64,000 bases of DNA from Deltaproteobacteria bacterium (lineage in GTDB: Bacteria; Desulfobacterota; Binatia; UTPRO1), in NCBI GenBank assembly GCA_016200545.1, contig JACQEO010000050.1:17128-81127 (forward strand), in the 5' to 3' direction. Made by a program: the position numbers and the translations under genes. Positions 58,156 to 64,000 of the stretch are shown here, in pieces (position 1 is the stretch's first letter; every line of letters begins with the position of its first letter). The notes beneath the pieces are model-generated. The model did no database searches. It had not been told where the DNA came from and saw nothing but the letters and a program-made list of their open reading frames with translations.

Positions 58156-58986
58156 TCAGTCGAAAAGCGCGCGCTCGCTCTCGAAGAGCGTCCGCACACG
58201 CTCGACGAGCTCCGGTGACTCGCCCGCAGCCCGTACGGCGTCCGTCGTCGCCACCGATCCGTAGCCGATCTCGGTCGCGATGCGATCCGCGCGAGCGACG
58301 ACCGCGGCGAGCGGCGAGACGTCGCCGCCGCCGTGGTGGCCGAGGATGGCCTGGACGATCGCGTTGTCGAGCTCCCAGATCTCCGCGACGCAGGCACCGG
58401 CCACGTCGTGGGTGGCGCCGAAAAACGCGTGTTCCTTGGCGGCGTCGAAGAGTCCGAGCTGCGCGTACGCCTTGGGATCACCGAGATGAAAGATCAGCTT
58501 GCCGACGTCGTGCAGCAAGCCGGCGATGAAGGCGTCGCCGCCGCCCGCTGCGGCCTCGCCGCCACCCGCCTTCGTGATCTCGTCGGCGGCGAGCGCCGTC
58601 GCGAGCGAGTGCGCCCATAGGCTCTGCGCGACCGTGTCGTCGGCGCCGGACGCCGCGCGCACCGAGGCTGCCATGAGGATCCGGCGCAACCCCTGGAAGC
58701 CGACGGTGACGATCGCCTCGTGGAGGCTCCGTGGCTGGGTCCGCCGCAGGTACAGCACCGAGCACGACATCGTGAGCACGCGCGCCGCGAGCGCCGGGTC
58801 GCTGCGGACCACCTTGGCGAGCTCCTCTGTCGTGGTGTCCGGATCGCGTGCGAGCCGGAGCGCCCGCGCCGCCGCGGCGGGCATTGGCGGTAGATCGCAG
58901 GTCTCGGCGATGTGATTGAAGACGGCACGGACGTTGTCGCGCGCGATGGTGCCGGCGGTTTCGGAGACGGGAGGGGTGATCGTCAT
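58156..58986 (-). CDS. HDOD domain signalling protein
   Basis: A 276-residue HDOD protein. LPPMPAAAARALRLARDPDT, the HD-like LHDVGKLIFHL, and FFGATHDVAGACVAEIWELD are the family pattern. The domain often mediates output in c-di-GMP or motility signalling and usually lacks phosphodiesterase activity, although an HD pair is present here. It is divergent from the receiver-GspE gene across a 234-nt gap. Start at ATG 58986 avoids a non-homologous extension. Confidence 0.85.
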   Translation of the reverse strand: MTITPPVSETAGTIARDNVRAVFNHIAETCDLPPMPAAAARALRLARDPDTTTEELAKVVRSDPALAARVLTMSCSVLYLRRTQPRSLHEAIVTVGFQGLRRILMAASVRAASGADDTVAQSLWAHSLATALAADEITKAGGGEAAAGGGDAFIAGLLHDVGKLIFHLGDPKAYAQLGLFDAAKEHAFFGATHDVAGACVAEIWELDNAIVQAILGHHGGGDVSPLAAVVARADRIATEIGYGSVATTDAVRAAGESPELVERVRTLFESERALFD

Positions 58987-59220
58987 GAGGAACCCACGAA
59001 GCAACGCACGTGCCCGCACGGGGCGGCGGCGCGCCGAGGGCCCGCCTGCGATGTGCGAGAGGTTTTCGTCGCGGGGCCGAAAACGGGATCGGGCGGGCGT
59101 CAATGTTGTGACTCAAGCATCGTCACAAAGCTGCCGATACAACGCATAGGCCCGCGACCGCCCCCCGGCTCGGGTCGACGTCATCTCCACCCAGGAATCG
59201 ATCGCGATGGAACGCCGCTC

Positions 59221-61449
59221 ATGACACTAGGGAGCTCCACCGCGGCGCCGCTCGCCGGCGCCGCGTCGATCGTCCTCGTCGTCGACGACGACACCGACAC
59301 GCTCACCGTCGCCGAGACGCTGCTGGCGGACGCGGGCTACGAGGTGATGCTGGCCGAGAGCGGCAAGGGCGCGCTCCGCATCATCACGATCACGCGGCCC
59401 GACCTGCTCCTGCTCGACGTCGGCATGCCGGAGATGGACGGCTACGAGGTGTGCGCCAAGCTCCAGGAGAGCAAGGATCTCTCCTACCTGCCGGTTGTCT
59501 TGTTGGCCTCCGCCGACGCCCCGGCCGATCGCGCCCGCGCCGTCGCGCTCGGCGCCGTCGACACGCTCGCGAAACCGTTCGACAAGGAGACGCTACTCGC
59601 GAAGGTCGCGACGCACGTCAAGACGAACGCCTGGTGGCAGGAACTGAAGGAGGACGTCGCCCCGAAGCGCACGACGCCGCCGGCGTCCGACTGGGAGCTC
59701 TTCAAAGAGAGCTTCGCGAAACAGACCGGGCTCACGGCGGCGCAACAGGAGCGGATCGCTCCGCTCACCCCGACGGAGCTCTACGCGGCGCCGGGTCTCC
59801 CGGTGCCGCCTCAGAAGATCGCGCGGCAGATCGCGGAGTTCATGAAGCTCCCCTACCAGGCGCTGCTCATCTCCGACCGCGTCGCACTCGGCGTCTTGCC
59901 GACGCCGTTCTGCAAGACGAATCTCGTCGTCGCGTTGACCGAGAGCGCGAACGAGCGCTCATTCGTCGTGAGCGACCCGTTCAATTGGGAGCTCGTCCAG
60001 ATGCTGCGCCGGGTGAGCGGCGAAGGGCGCCCGCCGAAGCTCGCCGTCACCGAGCCCACGAAGATCCTCGCGCTCTTCGACGAACCGATGGACGACGTGG
60101 CGCGCATGGCGGGCGGGCGCGAACCGGGCCGCTCCGACATGACGTACGACCTGCCGGGGGAGCGGATCCAGGTCACCGAGGAGGTCAACGAGCAGTCCGC
60201 GCCGATCATCCGACTCGTGAACCAGCTCATCGAGAACGCGTACGCGATGGGCGCATCCGACATCCACATCGAGCCGGGCGAGAACGACGTCGTGATCCGC
60301 TATCGGGTCGACGGGATCCTGCGCGTGGCACATCAGTTTCCGCAGCCGCAGCTCATCCACCCGCTGGTCTCACGCATCAAGATCATGGCCGACCTCGACA
60401 TCGTCGAGCGCCGCTTGCCGCAGGACGGCCGCATCGTCTTCAAGCGCTTCGCGAGCCGTGGCGGCGACTTCGACCTGCGCGTCGCCACGGCCCCGATGAA
60501 CCACGGCGAGAAGGTCGTGATGCGCATCCTCGACAAGCGCAAGGCGGTGCTGCCGCTCACCGAGCTCGGCTTCTCCGAGCGTCACATGCGCGTCTACCAG
60601 GAGCGTCTCGCCACGCCGTACGGCATGATCCTGCACGTCGGTCCGACGGGATCCGGAAAATCGATGTCGCTCTACTCGGCGCTGAACGAGATCCGCCGTC
60701 CCGACATCAACATCCAGACCGCCGAGGATCCGATCGAGTACACCCTTCCCGGCATCAACCAGATGCAGATCCATCGCGACATCGGCCTCACCTTCCAGCG
60801 CGCGCTTCGCAGCTATCTGCGCCAGGACCCCGACGTCATCCTGGTGGGCGAGATTCGCGACCGCGAGACCGCCGACATCGCCGTCGAGGCGGCGCTCACC
60901 GGCCACCTCTTGCTCTCGACCCTGCACACCAACGACGCCTCCTCGACGATCGTTCGCCTCCTCGAAATGGGCATCGAGCCGTACATGGTGAGCTCGTCGA
61001 TCGTCGTCATCTGCGCGCAGCGACTGCTGCGCCGGCTGTGCGCGACGTGCAAGGAAGCCTACCGGCCCGACGAGCGCGAGCGGCGCCTGGTCGGCGTCGC
61101 GCCGAACGCGGAGATCACCCTCTATCGTCCCGCCGGCTGCGACGTCTGCAACCGCATCGGCTTCAAAGGCCGTATCAGCACCCACGAGATGCTCGTCCCG
61201 AACGACCGGCTGCGTCTGGCGATCACCACCAAGGGGATGACCGCCGAGGCGCTCAAGCGGCGTGCGGTCGAGGAATGCGGGATGACCACGCTCTATTGGG
61301 ACGCGATGGAAAAGGTGCGCGCCGGAATCTGCCACCTCGACGACGTGCTCTCGGAGGTCCGTCGCGACGAGTTCGACGCAAGGCCCGAGTGGATGTTCGA
61401 GGAGCTCAGCCTCGACCGTCCGGCGAATCGCGATCAGACGCCGTTCTGA
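59221..61449 (+). CDS. Receiver domain fused to GspE/PilB-type secretion ATPase
   Basis: A 742-residue hybrid. Residues 16-135 are a CheY-like receiver (Asp66 in LLLLDVGMPEMDGY). An N1 domain (about 160-300) precedes the type II secretion/type IV pilus ATPase with ASDIHIEPGENDVVIRYRVD, Walker A GPTGSGKS (474-481), Asp-box DPDVILVGEIRDRETADIAV, His box LLLSTLHTNDA, and a zinc tetracysteine (CATCKEAY...CDVCNRIG). ATPase activity may be switched by phosphorylation. No other pilus or secretion gene is in the window. Confidence 0.9.
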   Translation: MTLGSSTAAPLAGAASIVLVVDDDTDTLTVAETLLADAGYEVMLAESGKGALRIITITRPDLLLLDVGMPEMDGYEVCAKLQESKDLSYLPVVLLASADAPADRARAVALGAVDTLAKPFDKETLLAKVATHVKTNAWWQELKEDVAPKRTTPPASDWELFKESFAKQTGLTAAQQERIAPLTPTELYAAPGLPVPPQKIARQIAEFMKLPYQALLISDRVALGVLPTPFCKTNLVVALTESANERSFVVSDPFNWELVQMLRRVSGEGRPPKLAVTEPTKILALFDEPMDDVARMAGGREPGRSDMTYDLPGERIQVTEEVNEQSAPIIRLVNQLIENAYAMGASDIHIEPGENDVVIRYRVDGILRVAHQFPQPQLIHPLVSRIKIMADLDIVERRLPQDGRIVFKRFASRGGDFDLRVATAPMNHGEKVVMRILDKRKAVLPLTELGFSERHMRVYQERLATPYGMILHVGPTGSGKSMSLYSALNEIRRPDINIQTAEDPIEYTLPGINQMQIHRDIGLTFQRALRSYLRQDPDVILVGEIRDRETADIAVEAALTGHLLLSTLHTNDASSTIVRLLEMGIEPYMVSSSIVVICAQRLLRRLCATCKEAYRPDERERRLVGVAPNAEITLYRPAGCDVCNRIGFKGRISTHEMLVPNDRLRLAITTKGMTAEALKRRAVEECGMTTLYWDAMEKVRAGICHLDDVLSEVRRDEFDARPEWMFEELSLDRPANRDQTPF

Positions 61450-61481
61450 GCGCTTTTCTCGTCTTCGATTGAGGGCGGCAC

Positions 61482-61829
61482 TTAGAGATCGGCCAGCAGC
61501 CGCAGCTTCTCCTTCACTTCCGAGAGCAGCCGGCCGGGCGGTCTGCCGAGACGTCTCTTGATGCGCCGGTTGTCGATTGCACGGCTTTGATCGATCATCA
61601 CCTCGCAATCGGCGGCATTGCCGGCGATCCCGCGCGGAAGATAGACGCGCAGAAGACTTTCACCGGTGAGCTTCGTAGTGCACGGCAGGACCCACGTCGA
61701 CGGATGTCGCGCTACGTTCAGCAGATCCGTCTGAATGACGAGGACCGGCCGCACCTTGCCCGGCTCGGTGCCGCGCCGGGGACTCAAGTCGGCAGCGTAC
61801 AGACCACCGTGTTCGACGAGCGCGCTCAA
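61482..61829 (-). CDS. MazF/PemK-family toxin (endoribonuclease)
   Basis: A 115-residue protein with a TTG start overlapping the antitoxin stop (TTGA). GGLYAADLSPRRGTEPGKVR, RPVLVIQTDLLN and WVLPCTTKLTG are PemK/MazF motifs, and CEVMIDQSRAIDNRRIKRRL ends the fold. MazF toxins cut mRNA at short sites. It is directly downstream of an RHH-like antitoxin. Confidence 0.8.
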   Translation of the reverse strand: MSALVEHGGLYAADLSPRRGTEPGKVRPVLVIQTDLLNVARHPSTWVLPCTTKLTGESLLRVYLPRGIAGNAADCEVMIDQSRAIDNRRIKRRLGRPPGRLLSEVKEKLRLLADL

Positions 61830-62074
61830 TCGAGCCCTTCGCCCGTCAGGTGGTCGAGCGCCGCGATCTCCTCGAGTGTCGACCGACGACTTGCCGCCGA
61901 CGCCTTCCGATACGCTTCTTTCAGCGCCTGCCGATCCGTCGTTTCCTCGAGGAGGCGAAGCCCGCGGCGCACGACTTCGACGTTGCTCTTGAGCCCCAAG
62001 CGTCCCTTCAAGGCCGTCACCAACTTGCGTTCCTCCGCCGGAAGCGTGATGCTCGACTTGGCATTGCTTTTCAT
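61826..62074 (-). CDS. Ribbon-helix-helix-like antitoxin of the MazF pair
   Basis: An 82-residue protein. The N-terminus KSSITLPAEERKLVTALKGR, LGLKSNVEVVRRGLRLLEE matches an RHH DNA-binding dimer; the C-terminal half is charged and helical, suitable to wrap the toxin. It is the first gene of the pair and overlaps the TTG of the toxin by TTGA. An inverted repeat in its promoter could be its operator. Confidence 0.75.
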   Translation of the reverse strand: MKSNAKSSITLPAEERKLVTALKGRLGLKSNVEVVRRGLRLLEETTDRQALKEAYRKASAASRRSTLEEIAALDHLTGEGLD

Positions 62075-62076
62075 AC

Positions 62077-62109
62077 CTTTCTAATACCTGAAAGCACGAT
62101 CGCTGGCAA
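62077..62109 (-). promoter_or_regulatory. Promoter and dyad of the MazF-type toxin-antitoxin pair
   Basis: On the minus strand TTGCCA (62109..62104), 17-nt spacer and TATTAG (62086..62081) lie 6 nt before the antitoxin ATG. A CTTTC/GAAAG dyad (half-sites 62094..62090 and 62081..62077) surrounds the -10 and could be the antitoxin operator. The rest of the gap to 62337 shows nothing clear. Confidence 0.55.
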
Positions 62110-62337
62110 CGCACCGCCCAGGCCGCGCCCTCTTCCCCGCGCGTGTCCGACGCCGCTGCCACGGACGCGTCCCTCGCCTCCACTTTCCGCTCTCACGGAC
62201 GCGTGCCGCACGCGACGCATAGAAGTGGCGCCCTCGAGAGCCCGAAATGGCGGTGGCCTCACGATCCCTAGCCGTCCTGCGCGCAAACGCGCTAAGGTCC
62301 TCGACGTCGGCCGTTTCGAGGACACCAGGAGGCCACC

Positions 62338-63480
62338 ATGCACGTCGGAATGGGAGTCATCTTCCAAGGCGAGGGCGAAGGGCGCACCGACCGCAACGTC
62401 TATCGCAACGAGCTCCGCTTCGGCGATCTCGCGGAGCCGCTCGGGTTCGAGTCGCTCTGGGGCGTCGAGCACCACTTCACCGACTACACGATGTGCCCCG
62501 ACGTCCTGCAGTACCTGACGTACTTCGCGGGGCGCACCGAGCGCATTCAGCTCGGCTCGATGGTGGTCGTGCTGCCATGGCACCACCCGATGCGCGTCGC
62601 CGAGGAGGTGGTGATGCTCGACCATCTCTCGAACGGCCGCGTCATCTTCGGCATCGGCCGCGGCCTCGGACGCGTCGAGTTCGAGGGCTTCGGCGTCAAG
62701 CAAGAGGAGAGCCGCGAGTTCTTCACCGAGGCGGCGCAGATGATCCTCGAAGGGCTCGAGAAGGGCTACTGCGAGTTCGACGGCCGCCTGGTGAAGCAGG
62801 TGCGGCGCGACATCCGCCCGCGGCCGTTCAAGTCGTTCCGCGGGCGCACCTACGCCGCGGCGGTGTCGCCGGAGTCATCGCAGATCATGGCGCGGCTCGG
62901 CATCGGCATCCTCATCATCCCGCAGAAGCCGTGGGAGGTCGTCGCCGACGAGCTGAACGCCTACCGTACGATCTTCCGCGAGGTGAACGGCGTCGACGCG
63001 CCGCCGCCGATCGTCGGCGGCTGGACGTACTGCGACGAGAGCCGCGACCGCGCCGAGGAGTACGCGCGCAAGTACATCGGCGCCTACTGGCACTCGGTGG
63101 TGCGACACTACGAGATCGTCGGGACGCACCTCATGAACATGCGCGGCTACGAGGCGTACAAGCAGATGCAGGAGATGGCGAATGCTCCCGGCGGCGTCGA
63201 CGCGCTCGTCGAGTTCTTCCTCGCACTTCAAGTCTGGGGCACCCCCGAGATGTGTTACGAGAAGATCCTCGACATTCAACGACGCACCTGCGCCGAGGCC
63301 TACACCGGCATCTTCAGCTACGGCGGCATGCCCTTCGACATGGCCGAAGCGAGCCTGCGCCTCTTCGCCGCCGAGGTAATGCCGGAGCTGAAACGCTGCG
63401 TGCCGCTCGAGGATCAGCTGATCGCGCGCGCCGGCGTCGGCCGGCGCTCCGACGCCGGCGCATTCCGTCTCCCGGCCTGA
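62338..63480 (+). CDS. LLM-class flavin-dependent oxidoreductase (luciferase-like)
   Basis: A 380-residue bacterial-luciferase-fold enzyme with an AGGAGG ribosome site. LAEPLGFESLWGVEHHFTDY, RIQLGSMVVVLPWHHPMRVA, EEVVMLDHLSNGRVIFGIGR and the GLGRVEFEGFGV region are hallmark FMN/F420-type motifs. It likely uses FMNH2 or F420 to oxidise a small organic molecule. Similar enzymes are abundant in Binatota and actinobacteria, which is the basis of the taxonomic hint. Substrate is unknown. Confidence 0.85.
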   Translation: MHVGMGVIFQGEGEGRTDRNVYRNELRFGDLAEPLGFESLWGVEHHFTDYTMCPDVLQYLTYFAGRTERIQLGSMVVVLPWHHPMRVAEEVVMLDHLSNGRVIFGIGRGLGRVEFEGFGVKQEESREFFTEAAQMILEGLEKGYCEFDGRLVKQVRRDIRPRPFKSFRGRTYAAAVSPESSQIMARLGIGILIIPQKPWEVVADELNAYRTIFREVNGVDAPPPIVGGWTYCDESRDRAEEYARKYIGAYWHSVVRHYEIVGTHLMNMRGYEAYKQMQEMANAPGGVDALVEFFLALQVWGTPEMCYEKILDIQRRTCAEAYTGIFSYGGMPFDMAEASLRLFAAEVMPELKRCVPLEDQLIARAGVGRRSDAGAFRLPA

Positions 63481-63596
63481 CGGCGGCGGCGCGGGGACGA
63501 TGGCAGGGGGTGAAACGCGCCCTCGAGGGCAGGAGCTGAGCGGCGCGAGAAGGAGGTGATCGTGCAGTACTACGAGAGAGGATCGATGCGGGGCGC

Positions 63597-63893
63597 GTGT
63601 GGGCGCTCGTCACCCTGGCGTGGCTCGGGGCCGCGGTTGACGCCGGCGCCGCCCCGCTCGTACCCACGAAGGGCAGTCAGCGCGTCACCGTGTACGCCAA
63701 CGGCGCGTGCCCTGTCGGCGGCTTCACGGCCACGCTCGCCTTCGACCAGATGGTGCAACCGGACGGGTCGAACACGAGCTTCACGATCCCGCCGAAGCAC
63801 ATCTTGGTGATCACCGACGTCATCGCGACGTCGATCGGCCTCACCTCGGGCGACGTCCACTTCCTAGTGTCCTGTTCCGGAAGTTCGTGCTAA
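63597..63893 (+). CDS. Small secreted protein, C-terminus probably replaced by an IS end
   Basis: A 98-residue frame beginning GTG with a signal peptide (WALVTLAWLGAAVDAGA, residues 2-18). The mature part (VTVYANGACPVGGFTATLAF, TSFTIPPKHILVITDVIATS) is beta-rich. It ends SCSGSSC, which is translated from an apparent IS630-like terminal repeat starting at 63865. Adding one G near 63590 would join MR to GRVWALV at ATG 63586 behind a good ribosome site (63551-63556), so a lost base may also disturb the start. Function is unknown. Confidence 0.55.
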   Translation: MWALVTLAWLGAAVDAGAAPLVPTKGSQRVTVYANGACPVGGFTATLAFDQMVQPDGSNTSFTIPPKHILVITDVIATSIGLTSGDVHFLVSCSGSSC

Positions 63894-64000
63894 TAGTATT
63901 CGGCCCCCCGGCATTTTTGCTAGAGGGGGTGCGGGCACATGGTGGGACTGGGACGGCCGAAAGCGAAGCTGGTGGTGGCACCGAGCGAGCGCGAGACGCT
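63865..64000 (+). mobile_element. IS630-like insertion sequence, left end
   Basis: Begins with TAGTGTCCTGTTCCGGAAG, which looks like an IS630-family terminal repeat at a TA target, 74 nt before a transposase start. It runs off the right edge, so the other end and target duplication cannot be checked. The identification rests on the IR-like sequence and the transposase N-terminus. Confidence 0.55.
63939..64000 (+). CDS. IS630-family transposase, N-terminal fragment
   Basis: ATG 63939 opens VGLGRPKAKLVVAPSERETL and continues past the window edge. GRPKA.L.....ER.TL is the usual opening of IS630-type DDE transposases, leading into the helix-turn-helix. Only 20 codons are visible; the catalytic residues are outside. 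Confidence 0.6.
   Translation, partial: MVGLGRPKAKLVVAPSERET

Noticed and set aside
1..64000. CRISPR arrays, rRNA and tRNA genes
   Set aside because: No regularly spaced direct repeats, and no recognisable rRNA or tRNA signature, seen on either strand by eye.

Overview
The window is 64 kb of high-GC, densely packed bacterial chromosome. It carries c-type cytochromes, lipoproteins, an AsmA/DUF748-type protein and NAD(P) transhydrogenase, so the host is a Gram-negative, respiring organism. Several features recall Candidatus Binatota and related delta-proteobacteria-like soil lineages: a luciferase-like flavin oxidoreductase, an acyl-CoA dehydrogenase, a crotonase, an orphan MeaB GTPase, a biotin/carboxyltransferase fusion, and many secreted Cys-rich proteins with Thr-Pro linkers. 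That placement is inference from gene content, not from a marker gene. I saw no rRNA, tRNA or CRISPR array.

Layout. 0-5.9 kb: an ArsR regulator with a palindromic operator over its start codon, two small coupled conserved genes, a crotonase, a large Cys-rich secreted protein, a nucleotidyltransferase pair of toxin-antitoxin type, and a BNR-repeat propeller. 5.9-14 kb: small accessory and stress genes (DUF3291, DUF1993, DoxX, GST, RidA, lipoprotein hydrolase) mixed with damaged ones: a MoaD-like gene one base out of frame, a clipped SnoaL-like gene, a sigma-factor remnant, a serine beta-lactamase remnant and a frameshifted HNH nuclease. 14-19.6 kb: a second GST, two GT-C type membrane glycosyltransferases, a GT2 glycosyltransferase and a TauD-like dioxygenase.

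17.7-32.3 kb is the most distinctive part. A tight plus-strand operon joins the GT2 enzyme, the dioxygenase, a TPR protein and two tandem di-haem cytochromes. It converges on a minus-strand pair (Cys-rich secreted protein and FG-GAP propeller). After a fatty-acid desaturase comes a second haem unit: a 1124-residue YVTN/cytochrome/Kelch/cytochrome fusion followed by a MauG/CcpA-like di-haem protein. Together these look like an envelope oxidation system whose substrate cannot be read from sequence.

32-50 kb: an extended SDR reductase, an internally duplicated secreted protein, another Cys-rich protein, MeaB, RlmJ, a DUF748 protein, an HxlR-molybdoenzyme operon, a DUF1554-containing secreted protein, and a transhydrogenase operon in which PntAB and PntB are fused. 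50-62 kb: a single-domain response regulator, acyl-CoA dehydrogenase, lipid-type hydrolase, biotin/carboxyltransferase fusion with a SET-domain methyltransferase, cytochrome c with lipoprotein, PrxQ, HDOD protein, and a receiver-GspE fusion. 61.5-64 kb: a MazF-type toxin-antitoxin pair, an LLM flavin oxidoreductase, and a small secreted protein apparently cut by an IS630-like element that runs off the right edge.

Two themes recur. A family of secreted helical Cys-repeat proteins appears three times with interchangeable C-terminal modules. Several genes have a -10-like hexamer ending only 6-11 nt before the start codon, suggesting leaderless transcripts.
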